NCBI RefSeq assembly: GCF_003234795.2
Contig: NZ_CP126268.1
Coordinates: 248,001-312,000 of the forward strand
DNA from: Curtobacterium sp. MCLR17_032
GTDB taxonomy: Bacteria > Actinomycetota > Actinomycetes > Actinomycetales > Microbacteriaceae
DNA: 64,000 nucleotides
Direction: 5' to 3'
A program made the translations under genes and the position numbers. The notes beneath the pieces are model-generated. The model made no database searches. It saw only the letters and a program-made list of their open reading frames with translations, and had not been told where the DNA came from. This document shows positions 26,180-34,062 of the stretch, in pieces. The stretch's first letter is position 1. Each line of letters starts with the position of its first letter.

Positions 26180-26647
26180 TCAGTCCGGGGCGTCCGCCGG
26201 TGCAGGGCCGGCCGTCGCGGCCTGCTCGAACAGGCCGGTCGCCAGGTCGTTGAGGACCGCGTGCAGGTCCCCGCGGTGGCCGGAGTCGACGGCGCGGAGC
26301 ATGGCGGCGTAGCGCTCCCGGTAGTCCGCGACCACGGCCTCGCCCGCCGAACTAAGGCGCAGGAGCGACCCTCGTCGGTCGGACGGGTTCGGTGTGCGCT
26401 CGAGGAGTCCCGCCGTCGAGAGTCGGTCGACCATGTTCGTCACCGCGCCGGAGGTCAGGCCGAGGAACCCGGCGACCTCGGTGGGGGTGGAGTAGCCGGT
26501 GTCGCTGATGAGCACGAGCGCGCGGAGGCCGCTCTCGTGCACGCCGGCGCGGGCGCTGAGCTGCCCCACCAGGCTCGCGTTGGCGCGCACGACGGCGTCG
26601 AACGCGGCCATCAGGTCCGTCGCGTCCTTCTCGTCTCGCGTGCTCAC
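26180..26647 (-). CDS. MarR family transcriptional regulator
   Basis: 155 residues. Winged helix visible at about 50-110: STPTEVAGFLGLTSGAVTNM, VDRLSTAGLLERTPNPSDRR and GSLLRLSSAG. GTG 26647 is chosen with GGAG 9 bases upstream; the frame extends further but as a low-quality shadow. Divergent from the SipW-type surface cluster, with a MarR-like palindrome CTTAATCATTGAG (26788-26800) between, so it probably regulates that cluster and itself. Confidence 0.88.
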   Translation of the reverse strand: MSTRDEKDATDLMAAFDAVVRANASLVGQLSARAGVHESGLRALVLISDTGYSTPTEVAGFLGLTSGAVTNMVDRLSTAGLLERTPNPSDRRGSLLRLSSAGEAVVADYRERYAAMLRAVDSGHRGDLHAVLNDLATGLFEQAATAGPAPADAPD

Positions 26648-26787
26648 CAGTCGTTCTCCAGATCTCTCTCGTTGCGGGAGGTTACCGGTCCGAGGCGTGC
26701 CTGCCGGACGTGGATGCGCCTCCAGTCCGTCGTGTCCCCCGCTCTGGGGGCCACACGGCGGTTCCATCTTGTTGAACCGGTGACTAT

Positions 26788-26800
26788 CTTAATCATTGAG
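26788..26800. promoter_or_regulatory. MarR-type operator CTTAATCATTGAG
   Basis: Symmetric at 10 of the 12 paired positions, in a clearly AT-rich stretch (26765-26815) between divergent marR and the surface-protein gene. TTGAAC at 26772-26777 may be a -35 box for the plus strand. Confidence 0.5.
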
Positions 26801-26854
26801 CAATCGGCCAGACGGAGATTGCGAACCAGACCCCCACGAACATCGAGGTACCCC

Positions 26855-27502
26855 GTGTCCAACCAGCTCCGCACCTCCCCGCTGAAGCGCATCCGTTTCG
26901 CACCCGTGGCGCTCCTCGCGGGCATCTTCGCCGCCGTGCTCCTCTCCCTCTCGCTCACCGGCACCCTCTCCGGGTTCGCCGCGAGCATCACCAACAGCAG
27001 CAACACCGCTGCCAGCGGCACGCTGATCATGCAGGAGCAGAACGCCAACGCGTCGGTCACCTGCCTCAGCACCGACGGCGGCTCGGTCTCCACCAACGCC
27101 GCGACCTGCTCCACCATCAACAAGTTCGGTGGCAGCACGACGATGACCCCGGGCAACACGGTCAACACCCCGATCACCATCAAGAACACCGGCACCGCAG
27201 CCGCCAGCACCTTCACCCTGACCCCGGGCGCCGCCTGCACGCAGAGCGCGAACGGCACGTCGAACGGCACCGCGACCGACCTGTGCGCGAAGATGAACCT
27301 CGTCGTCACCTCGGGCTCCACCACCGTCTTCTCCGGCACCCTCGCCAGCTTCAAGGGCGGCGCCGCGATCACCCTGCCGACCGCTCCCGCCGCCGGTGCG
27401 AGCGTCCCCTTCAACTTCGCGGTCACCCTCGACTCCTCGGCCGGCAACACCTACCAGGGCCTCGCCGCCTCGGTGCCGATGACCTGGACCTTCACCGCCT
27501 GA
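26855..27502 (+). CDS. SipW-dependent secreted protein (TasA/camelysin-like)
   Basis: 215 residues. The N-terminus (RIRFAPVALLAGIFAAVLLS, then LSLTGTLSGFAASITNSSNTA) has the SipW-type signal: a helix followed by GT-x-S-x-F and N-x-x-N-T-A-x-SGT. The body is a Thr/Ser/Asn-rich beta sandwich with four Cys residues, including CLSTDGG and ATC. TasA and related proteins form biofilm fibres on the cell surface. It heads a three-gene cluster with its presumed signal peptidase and is separated from it by a strong hairpin, which fits high output of a structural subunit. GTG 26855 with GAGG upstream. Confidence 0.78.
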   Translation: MSNQLRTSPLKRIRFAPVALLAGIFAAVLLSLSLTGTLSGFAASITNSSNTAASGTLIMQEQNANASVTCLSTDGGSVSTNAATCSTINKFGGSTTMTPGNTVNTPITIKNTGTAAASTFTLTPGAACTQSANGTSNGTATDLCAKMNLVVTSGSTTVFSGTLASFKGGAAITLPTAPAAGASVPFNFAVTLDSSAGNTYQGLAASVPMTWTFTA

Positions 27503-27520
27503 TCCGCAGCACCCCAGACC

Positions 27521-27559
27521 GGCGACGCTCGACCGACCCCCCTACGGTCGAGCGTCGCC
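27521..27559 (+). terminator. Intercistronic hairpin, 15-bp stem
   Basis: GGCGACGCTCGACCG (27521-27535) pairs perfectly with 27545-27559, loop 9 bases. Lies between the SipW-type substrate and its peptidase, so it probably attenuates downstream transcription or stabilises the first message. Confidence 0.75.
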
Positions 27560-27597
27560 AATCCCCGTGACCACGACCGACCAGGACGGAGCAGCAC

Positions 27598-28482
27598 ATG
27601 AGCCTCACCTCGGCCATCCCGCTCAGCGGTACCCTCCCGCGGCCGCTCCTCGGCGGCCGTGCGATCAGCCGCTCCGAGACCGTCCTCGCCTGGTCGGTCG
27701 CCACGATCGCGGCACTGCTCCTCACCGCCGCCGTCCTCTTCCTCACCAACGGCGGCCGCTGGTTCGTCGTCGAGACCCCGTCGATGGGCGAAGCCGCACC
27801 CGTCGGCACACTCGTGCTCGACATGCCGGTGCAGGCGTCGTCCCTCCGGATCGGCGACATCGTGTCCTACCAGACGCCCGCGAACCCCGACGTCACCTAC
27901 ACGCACCGCATCGTCGCGATCGACCCCGACGGCGGCATCCACGCCCGCGGTGACGTGAACGGTGCCGAGGACCCGTGGACGCTCACCCAGGAGAACCTGG
28001 TCGGCGCCCCGGTCCTGCTCGTCCCGCACCTGGGCTGGCTCTTCCGGGCGGCTCCGATCCTCCTGATCGGCACGCTCCTGATCTGGGCACTGACCAGCGC
28101 CTTCACCGACCGGATCACCCGTGGCAGCCTGCGCATCGCGGGCAGCGCGCTCACCGTGGCGTACGCCGCGTTCCTGCTCAAGCCGTTCGTCAACGTCACC
28201 ACGATCTCGAACACGTCCGCGAAGGGCACCGTCGAGGCGACCGTGGTCTCCTCCGGCATGTTCCCCGTCCGCATCGACGCGGTCGGTGGCAACACCGTGC
28301 ACCTGGTCGACGGCGAGGTCGGTCGGGTCACCATCCACGAACTCTCCCACCACGGGCAGTACCAGCTGATGTCGAACATCGACCTGGACCCGATGGGCTG
28401 GGCCGCGCTCATCGCCGCCTGCCTGCTGCCGCTGCTGTTCTGCATGGCGATCGGCCGCGTCGAGGCGGTGCGTGCCGCGTGA
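27598..28482 (+). CDS. Signal peptidase I, SipW/ER type (S26B)
   Basis: 294 residues. One N-terminal membrane helix, then the catalytic Ser62 in ETPSMGEAAPVGT. The general base is His103 in YTHRIVAID, not Lys, as in SipW and ER-type enzymes; D119 in RGDVN completes the family pattern. Two more helices follow, and after them a 90-residue extracytoplasmic domain and a last helix (WAALIAACLLPLLFCMAIG), which is longer than Bacillus SipW. It should mature the two neighbouring SipW-type preproteins. GTGA overlap with the next gene. Confidence 0.88.
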   Translation: MSLTSAIPLSGTLPRPLLGGRAISRSETVLAWSVATIAALLLTAAVLFLTNGGRWFVVETPSMGEAAPVGTLVLDMPVQASSLRIGDIVSYQTPANPDVTYTHRIVAIDPDGGIHARGDVNGAEDPWTLTQENLVGAPVLLVPHLGWLFRAAPILLIGTLLIWALTSAFTDRITRGSLRIAGSALTVAYAAFLLKPFVNVTTISNTSAKGTVEATVVSSGMFPVRIDAVGGNTVHLVDGEVGRVTIHELSHHGQYQLMSNIDLDPMGWAALIAACLLPLLFCMAIGRVEAVRAA

Positions 28483-29330
28483 ACCTGCACCGACTCCGTG
28501 ACGGCAAGGTGGTCGCCGTCCTGCTCGTCGTCGCACTCGCCGTCGTCATCGTGCTCAACCAGTTCGCGCCGACCCGGTCCGCGTTCAGCGCGAAGGTGAC
28601 CAACGGCTCGAACAGCGCCGGCACCGCCAGCTACTTCACCTGCGCGAGCGCCGTCGACGTGGACAACGCCAACGCACTGTTCACCTACCAGCTCACCGAG
28701 GCCAGCAACGCGAAGACCGCCGTCGACGACTCCGGCAAGGCCGCGAACGGCACGTACCAGGGGTCGATGACCACGGCGACGACCACCCCCAAGGCCTGCC
28801 CGCGGGACACCGGCGGTGCGTACGTGCTGGACGGGTCGTCGAGCTTCGTCTCCACGCCGACGATGTACCGCAACCCGACCACCTTCAGCGAGGAGGTCTG
28901 GTTCCGGACCACGGTCGCCGGCGGCCTGCTCATCGGGTTCGGCAGCAACCAGGTCTCCGTCTCGGGGCAGCACGACCGCCAGGTGTACCTCAACACCAGC
29001 GGGCAGCTCGTCTTCGGCACGTACAACAACACCACGCAGGTCGTCACGTCGCCCAAGGCGTACAGCGACGGAGCCTGGCACCACGTCGTCGCGACGATGT
29101 CCCCCTCGACGGGCATGCGGCTCTACGCCGACGGGGCCTTGGTCGCGTCGAACACCGCCTTCACCACCCCGGAGAACGCGACCGGGTACTTCCGCGTCGG
29201 CTACGACACGATCACCGGGTGGCCGGGCGCGGGCAACTACTACTACGCCGGCTCGATGCGGTTCGCCGCCGTGTACAGCTCGGTGCTCTCCGCGACACAG
29301 GTCGCGAACCACTACAACGCCGGGCGCTGA
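28479..29330 (+). CDS. LamG-domain surface protein with SipW-type signal
   Basis: 283 residues. N-terminal helix VVAVLLVVALAVVIVLNQFA is followed by PTRSAFSAKVTNGSNSAGTA, again the SipW-type cleavage pattern. Residues about 90-283 form a concanavalin-like LamG domain: SEEVWFRTTVAGGLLIGFGS, WHHVVATMSPSTGMRLYADG, FRVGYD and the ending SVLSATQVANHY. LamG folds bind sugars or proteins. Coupled to the peptidase gene by GTGA. Probably a minor fibre or adhesin component. Confidence 0.83.
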   Translation: MNLHRLRDGKVVAVLLVVALAVVIVLNQFAPTRSAFSAKVTNGSNSAGTASYFTCASAVDVDNANALFTYQLTEASNAKTAVDDSGKAANGTYQGSMTTATTTPKACPRDTGGAYVLDGSSSFVSTPTMYRNPTTFSEEVWFRTTVAGGLLIGFGSNQVSVSGQHDRQVYLNTSGQLVFGTYNNTTQVVTSPKAYSDGAWHHVVATMSPSTGMRLYADGALVASNTAFTTPENATGYFRVGYDTITGWPGAGNYYYAGSMRFAAVYSSVLSATQVANHYNAGR

Positions 29331-29464
29331 GGCGGGCCGCGGTCTTCCGCCAGGCCGTGGCGGTTCTCCGTAGATCGGCTGGCATGTCCATGGTGACCTG
29401 CCTGGTCCGGGCGAAGATCGCTGTGGCGTCCGGTACGAGGCCGGGTGCCGAGGGGAGATCCGTG

Positions 29465-30118
29465 GTGTCGTTGCGCGCAGAAGTGAAGAACGCCGCGTTC
29501 GTGCGGTCGATCAAGCTCCGGGGGTACCGCCGGATCGGCGGGCAGGGATGGGGGAAGCCGGTCGGGTCGATCACGCGCACCCTGGGGTGGACGCGGAGCG
29601 GGTTCAACGAGTACATCCAATGGGGACTGGTCAACGAGCAAGTGTCGTCGATCATCTGGGAACCGGGGTACGGCAGCAGTGTCGCGTGGTCGTTCATGAG
29701 CGGAGTCCTGCGGGACAGCGGTGCGGGTCCGGGCCGGATCCTCTCAGCGATCCTCGGCGACGAACTCGGCGAGATGGACCTCGCGGAGCTGTCGAACGGC
29801 ATCGGGAACGCGCTCTCAAGCGCCGATGACCTCATGGCACGCTTCGACTCGCTGGAAGCAGTGCGGGACGTCCTGCTGGCGCACGACGACGACGACTTCA
29901 CCGTTCCTTGGGGCCATCCGGGCGGTCCTGTGCAACGTGTGTTCTACGCGGCAGCCTGCGAGGTCGTCGCGAGTGAGCGACCGGATGAGGAACTCGTCCG
30001 GTCGTCGATCGCGACCCTCCGGGGCCGCGGCTACCCGGAGGCATCAGGGCGCGCGAAGCGCCTCGAAACCGCGTTCCTGCGGAAGGTCGGCCAGAGCGCC
30101 TCGGTGCTCGACGGATAG
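29465..30118 (+). CDS. Hypothetical protein, about 217 aa
   Basis: Not recognised. Begins SLRAEVKNAAFVRSIKLRGY, then RRIGGQGWGKPVGSITRTLG and a mostly helical body ending QSASVLDG. An acidic patch LAHDDDDFTVPWG sits in the middle. GTG 29465 is preferred because AGGGGAG lies 7 bases upstream; ATG 29384 would add 27 residues. GC content is slightly below its neighbours and Ser/Arg usage includes rarer codons, so acquisition from elsewhere is possible. No membrane segment. Confidence 0.6.
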   Translation: MSLRAEVKNAAFVRSIKLRGYRRIGGQGWGKPVGSITRTLGWTRSGFNEYIQWGLVNEQVSSIIWEPGYGSSVAWSFMSGVLRDSGAGPGRILSAILGDELGEMDLAELSNGIGNALSSADDLMARFDSLEAVRDVLLAHDDDDFTVPWGHPGGPVQRVFYAAACEVVASERPDEELVRSSIATLRGRGYPEASGRAKRLETAFLRKVGQSASVLDG

Positions 30119-30196
30119 GCGTTCCACACGCCGGCGACCGAGCGGATCCCATCACCAGATCGGCACCTCGTCGGTGCCGCGCGCCAGACTGGGGGC

Positions 30197-30862
30197 ATGG
30201 CACGGAAGACCGGCGTCACGGCGCCCCGCATCACGCTGACCGAACCGACGGACCTGGAGGACTGGACGCCCGGCCCCGGCGACGTCCTGACCGGCGACCG
30301 CATCGAGGGCAAGCGCATCGGCTTCCTCGACCTGTCCGGTGAGCGCCTGCCCGACCTGGAGGTCGAGGAGTGCGTCATCGAGACCCTCCGCGCCGGCGAC
30401 GCCGAACTCCGTGGCTTCCGGATCCGCGACAGCGTGGTGGAGGTCCTCGATGCCCCTGTGCTCCGCGCCGTCAGCGGTGCCTGGCGGGAGGTCCGGATCG
30501 CCGGTGGCCGGGTCGGCTCGGCCGAACTGCACGACAGCTCGCTCGCCAGCGTCGAGTTCGTCGGCCTGAAGCTCGGGTTCGTCAACCTCCGCGCCTCGAC
30601 GCTCACCGACGTCGTGTTCCGCGACTGCGTCATCGACGAGATCGACATCGCGGACGCCCGACTGCTGCGGGTGTCGTTCCCGGGCAGCACCGTCCGGGAG
30701 TTCGCGGGCACGAACACCCGCATCGAGGACGTCGACCTGCGGGGCGCCGACCTCGACCGACTCGAGCGGCTGGACGGTCTGCGCGGTGCGACGATCGGCG
30801 GCGAGCAGCTGTTCACGCTCGCCCCGCTGCTGGCCGCCCAGGCTGGCTACCGGGTCGAGTGA
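30197..30862 (+). CDS. Pentapeptide-repeat-like protein
   Basis: 221 residues. The middle shows the A(D/N)Lxx-type five-residue periodicity, e.g. ERLPDLEVEECVIETLRAGD, LGFVNLRASTLTDVVFRDCV and IEDVDLRGADLDRLERLDGL, which builds a right-handed quadrilateral beta helix. Role of such proteins is mostly unknown; some mimic DNA. CAGACT 6 bases before ATG 30197 suggests a leaderless start. GTGA overlap with the next gene. Confidence 0.78.
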   Translation: MARKTGVTAPRITLTEPTDLEDWTPGPGDVLTGDRIEGKRIGFLDLSGERLPDLEVEECVIETLRAGDAELRGFRIRDSVVEVLDAPVLRAVSGAWREVRIAGGRVGSAELHDSSLASVEFVGLKLGFVNLRASTLTDVVFRDCVIDEIDIADARLLRVSFPGSTVREFAGTNTRIEDVDLRGADLDRLERLDGLRGATIGGEQLFTLAPLLAAQAGYRVE

Positions 30863-31299
30863 CCGACGCACTCGCGCCCACCGACCTGCTCGGGCAGTGG
30901 GTGCTCGAGCGGACCGTGCACGACCGGCTGGCCGACCTGCGCGGCACCGTCACCGGCACGACCGAGCTCACGACGGTCGACGACGACACCGTGCGCTGGC
31001 ACGAGGCCGGCACGATGGTCCTCGGCGAGCGCACGACCCCGGTGTGGCGGACACTGACGGTCCGACGCGCTCTTGCCGGTGACGGCCCGGATGACCCGGC
31101 CGACCGGTGGCGGGTCTGCTTCGCCGACGGCCGTCCGTTCCACGACTGGGTGTGGGGCATGCAGGTCGAGCACGCCTGCGCCCCCGACGACTACACCGGT
31201 CTGCTCGCCGGGACACCCGAGCGGTGGACCGTCCGCTGGCACGCACGGGGCCCGGCGAAGGACCTGCTCCTCGCGAGCACGCTCACGCCGACGGGGTGA
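30859..31299 (+). CDS. DUF6314-like protein
   Basis: 146 residues. Begins with DLLGQWVLERTVHDRLADLR; GTVTGTTELT and the ending EHACAPDDYTGLLAGTPERW suggest a small lipocalin-like barrel, as in DUF6314 proteins. RPFHDWVWG is a likely conserved core. Coupled to the pentapeptide gene by GTGA. Function unknown. Confidence 0.7.
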   Translation: MTDALAPTDLLGQWVLERTVHDRLADLRGTVTGTTELTTVDDDTVRWHEAGTMVLGERTTPVWRTLTVRRALAGDGPDDPADRWRVCFADGRPFHDWVWGMQVEHACAPDDYTGLLAGTPERWTVRWHARGPAKDLLLASTLTPTG

Positions 31300-31363
31300 C
31301 GGCCGGTCGGGACGCGATCGCGCGGTGCCCGCTCGGAGGTGCATACTGGTCTCGTCATCCGAC

Positions 31364-31460
31364 CCGGCAGTGGGGCTTGCCGGACCCAACCTCGACGTCC
31401 GTCGACAACAGTCCCTATCTCAGCTGGTCGCGTTCTGACGCGCCTGAGGTAGGGAGAGCC
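31364..31460 (+). promoter_or_regulatory. Candidate fluoride riboswitch (crcB motif-like) with RBS-sequestering helix
   Basis: P1 is CCGGCA/TGCCGG (31364-31369, 31378-31383) with an 8-base loop GTGGGGCT. AACC follows, then P3 TCGAC/GTCGA (31392-31396, 31401-31405). Loop bases GGGGCT (31372-31377) can pair with AGTCCC (31410-31415), the crcB-type pseudoknot, which is followed by TA. CCCTATCTCAG (31413-31423) can instead pair with CTGAGGTAGGG (31444-31454), which contains the ribosome binding site. The two pairings share 31413-31415 and exclude each other. A -10-like CATACT lies at 31342-31347. The conserved GAUG elements of the consensus are changed, so this would be a divergent member. Confidence 0.62.
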
Positions 31461-31949
31461 ATGTCCGAACCCGTGGGGGTCGACCCCGACATCGACGACG
31501 CGTCGCTGTCGCCGGCCACGTCCGCGACACCGCGGCCGGTGCACCTGCGCTGGCGGTACCTCGGCCTCGTGGCGGTCGGCGGTACGATCGGCACCGCCGC
31601 GCGCGAAGCGATCAGCACGGCGTTCCCGGCGCAGCAGGGGGTGTCGTGGGCGGTCTTCTGGATCAACGTCTCCGGTGCACTCCTGCTGGGGCTGCTGCTC
31701 GAGCACCTCGCCCGTCGGGGCGCTGATGCGGGCCATCGCCGTACGGTGCGGCTCCTGCTCGGTACCGGAGTCCTCGGCGGCTTCACCACGTACAGCACCC
31801 TCGCGACGAGCACAGCGGTCCTGTTCCGCGACGGCCGCGGCCTCGACGGGACCGGGTACGCGCTGCTGACCGTGCTCTCCGGTGCCGTCGCGACCGGTGT
31901 CGGCATCGCCGTCGCCGGCCGGATCCGGTCGAACGGAGCGCGGGCATGA
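31461..31949 (+). CDS. crcB: Fluoride channel subunit CrcB/Fluc (first of pair)
   Basis: 162 residues with four membrane helices after a 33-residue acidic cytoplasmic head. Family motifs: GGTIGTAAREAIS, WINVSGALLLGLLLEH and the fluoride-path GVLGGFTTYSTLATSTAVLF. Fluc channels expel fluoride passively as dual-topology dimers; in many actinobacteria two different genes supply the halves, as here. Next ATG overlaps the stop (ATGA). RBS GGTAGGGAGAG lies in the riboswitch helix. Confidence 0.93.
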   Translation: MSEPVGVDPDIDDASLSPATSATPRPVHLRWRYLGLVAVGGTIGTAAREAISTAFPAQQGVSWAVFWINVSGALLLGLLLEHLARRGADAGHRRTVRLLLGTGVLGGFTTYSTLATSTAVLFRDGRGLDGTGYALLTVLSGAVATGVGIAVAGRIRSNGARA

Positions 31950-32317
31950 GCGCGGTGGTCTTCCTCGGCGTCGCGGCTGCCGGCGGCCTCGGTGCGGCGC
32001 TGCGCTTCTTCCTGGACGGGGCGGTCAACCGTGGGCGGGAGTTCCGGATCCCGGTCGGGACGCTGACGATCAACGTCACCGGTTCGTTCCTCCTGGGCAT
32101 CGTGACCGGCGCCGCCGGGCACCTCGGTGTCGTGCCGGTCGCGGTCCTCGGCACCGGGCTCCTGGGCGGCTACACGACGTTCAGCACCGCCAGCTTCGAG
32201 ACCGTCCGCCTGGCCCGCAGCGGCCGCACCACGGCCGCCGCGGTCAACGGGCTCGGGATGCTCGTGGTGTCGGTGGCCGCTGCTGCCGCGGGTGTCGCGC
32301 TCGGCACCCTCACCTGA
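31946..32317 (+). CDS. crcB: Fluoride channel subunit CrcB/Fluc (second of pair)
   Basis: 123 residues, four membrane helices. Motifs GGLGAALRFFLDGAV, LTINVTGSFLLGIVTGA and GTGLLGGYTTFSTASFETV. It should pair with the preceding protein in opposite topology to form the two-pore channel. Its last 8 bases overlap the convergent oxidoreductase gene. Confidence 0.94.
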   Translation: MSAVVFLGVAAAGGLGAALRFFLDGAVNRGREFRIPVGTLTINVTGSFLLGIVTGAAGHLGVVPVAVLGTGLLGGYTTFSTASFETVRLARSGRTTAAAVNGLGMLVVSVAAAAAGVALGTLT

Positions 32318-33308
32318 CCGGGAGGGGCGCATCGACTGCCTCCGCTGCGCACCCCAGGACCGCGGCCGCGACGTCCGCCTGCAGCAGGTCGCCGTGCACG
32401 GCCGCCCCGGTCTGCGACCCCGCCGCTGCCGCGACGACCACGGTGTGCATCGCGTTCGCCGCGTTGCCCGCCGCGTACACGCCGGGCACGTCGGTCCGTC
32501 CGACCGCGTCGACCGCCAGCACCCGGCCGATCACCGTGCCGTTGACCTCCTGGTCAACCGGTGTCAGCCCGAGTCCGGCGGCCCACTCGACCCGGGCCTC
32601 GACCCGGCTCGCAGCCGCCAGGGCATCGAGTCCGACGATCGTCCCGTCGGCGAGCTCCACTCCGGACAGCGCGTCGCCGTCGGAGCGCACACGGACGATC
32701 GGGGTCCGGACCACCCGGATGTCGCGGGCTGCGAAACCGGCCAGCACGGTGTCGTCGAGCAGGTCGGGATCCGCCACGAACGCCGTGACGTCGTCGCTCA
32801 GCGCGCGGAACAGCTGTACCTGGTGCGCGGCCGCCGCCATCGTGACGAGGACCCCGATCCGGCGGTCGCGGACCTCCCACCCGTGGCAGAACGGGCAGTG
32901 CACGACCCCGCGGCCCCACTGCTCCGCCAGCCCCGGGACGTCGGGCAGGACGTCGACCGCCCCGCCGGCCACGACCACACGGCGGGCAGCGACGACCTCG
33001 CCGGATGACAGGGTCAGTCGGAAGCCGACCGGGTCGTCGGCGGTCGCGGGTGTGGCGGACGCGGCCACGATCCTCCCGTCCGTCACGGTGACCCCGTAGC
33101 GGGCGACCTCCTGGCGCCCGATCCGGACCAGCTCGCGGGGTGCGGTGCCCTCCTGGCCCAGCAGGTTGTGGACGCCCTCGGCGGGTGCGTTGCGGGGCTC
33201 ACCCGCGTCGACGACCAGGACGGAGCGGCGCGAGCGCCCGAGGATGAGGGCGGCGGACAGGCCGGCGGGACCGCCGCCGACGACGATGACGTCGAAGTGT
33301 TGAGACAT
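32310..33308 (-). CDS. NAD(P)/FAD-dependent oxidoreductase (thioredoxin reductase-like)
   Basis: 332 residues. FAD-binding VIVVGGGPAGLSAALILGRS at the N-terminus, then the redox-type HCPFCHGWEVRD with Cys-x-x-Cys, and the C-terminal FAD motif with GVYAAGNAAN. This matches the short TrxR-like family often found beside XRE/cupin or thioredoxin-independent regulators. The NADPH motif is less canonical (GVLVTMAAAAHQVQLF). ATG 33308 is selected with GAGG about 8 bases upstream; a longer frame exists. Divergent from an XRE-cupin regulator. Confidence 0.88.
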   Translation of the reverse strand: MSQHFDVIVVGGGPAGLSAALILGRSRRSVLVVDAGEPRNAPAEGVHNLLGQEGTAPRELVRIGRQEVARYGVTVTDGRIVAASATPATADDPVGFRLTLSSGEVVAARRVVVAGGAVDVLPDVPGLAEQWGRGVVHCPFCHGWEVRDRRIGVLVTMAAAAHQVQLFRALSDDVTAFVADPDLLDDTVLAGFAARDIRVVRTPIVRVRSDGDALSGVELADGTIVGLDALAAASRVEARVEWAAGLGLTPVDQEVNGTVIGRVLAVDAVGRTDVPGVYAAGNAANAMHTVVVAAAAGSQTGAAVHGDLLQADVAAAVLGCAAEAVDAPLPVR

Positions 33309-33339
33309 GCGGTGATCCTCGGTCGCCCGTGACCGACGT

Positions 33340-33355
33340 GGCAAGTGCTGTTGCC
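33340..33355. promoter_or_regulatory. Operator GGCAA-N6-TTGCC between oxidoreductase and XRE-cupin
   Basis: Perfect 5-bp arms around GTGCTG; a further GGCAA (33362-33366) follows directly, preceded each time by GT. Placed between divergent starts 33308 and 33376, so binding could control both genes. Confidence 0.6.
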
Positions 33356-33375
33356 GGTGTGGCAAGATCGGCCAC

Positions 33376-33981
33376 ATGACATCCGGCCGGGAGGCACGCC
33401 CCACCGAACCGACGACGGCCGACGTCGTCGACGCGGTCGGCCCGCGCCTGCGGGCGCTCCGCACCCGACGCGACGTCACCCTTGCGGCACTCGCGGAGCG
33501 GACCGGGATCTCGATCAGCACCCTGTCGCGCCTGGAGTCGGGGCAGCGGAAGCCCACCCTGGAACTGCTGCTGCCGCTGGCACGCGCGTACCAGGTGCCG
33601 CTCGACGATCTGGTCGGGGCGCCGGCGACCGGGGACCCGCGGGTGCACCTCAAGCCGGAGCGACACGGCCGCCGCGTGGTGATCCCGCTGACGAAGCGGA
33701 CCGGGGGAGTGCGGTCGTTCAAGCAGCTCATCGAACCGAACGACCACGGCTCGGACACGACGCTGAAGACGCACGAGGGCTACGAGTGGCTCTACGTGCT
33801 CTCGGGTCGGCTCCGACTGGCGCTCGGCGACGAGGTGTTCGACCTCGGCCCGGGTGAGGTCGCCGAGTTCGACACCCACACCCCGCACTGGGTCGGCAAC
33901 GTCTCGGACCAGGTGACCGAGGTGCTCTGCCTGTACGGGCCGCAGGGGGAGCGGGCGCACGTGCGGTCGAAGCCAGCCTGA
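33376..33981 (+). CDS. XRE family regulator with C-terminal cupin domain
   Basis: 201 residues. Helix-turn-helix at about 20-70: LRTRRDVTLAALAERTGISI then STLSRLESGQRKPTLELLLP. Cupin sensor at about 105-195: KTHEGYEWLYVLSGRLRLAL and EVAEFDTHTPHWVGN with metal-type His residues. CAAGAT 7 bases before ATG 33376 suggests a leaderless start. Likely regulates the divergent oxidoreductase and itself through GGCAA-type sites. Confidence 0.9.
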   Translation: MTSGREARPTEPTTADVVDAVGPRLRALRTRRDVTLAALAERTGISISTLSRLESGQRKPTLELLLPLARAYQVPLDDLVGAPATGDPRVHLKPERHGRRVVIPLTKRTGGVRSFKQLIEPNDHGSDTTLKTHEGYEWLYVLSGRLRLALGDEVFDLGPGEVAEFDTHTPHWVGNVSDQVTEVLCLYGPQGERAHVRSKPA

Positions 33982-33990
33982 ACGGCGCCC

Positions 33991-34060
33991 GCAGAACGCA
34001 ACATCGGCGACGAACCACAACGCGATCGCGTTGCGTCTCGCCGCCGACGTTGCGTCTTGC
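33991..34060. terminator. 70-bp imperfect palindrome centred on CAACGCGATCGCGTTG
   Basis: The core 34018-34033 is a perfect 16-bp palindrome; the outer arms (33991-34023 against 34028-34060) match at 26 of 33. Located between convergent XRE and xylB, so probably a two-way terminator of a third type. Confidence 0.65.
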
Positions 34061-34062
34061 GG

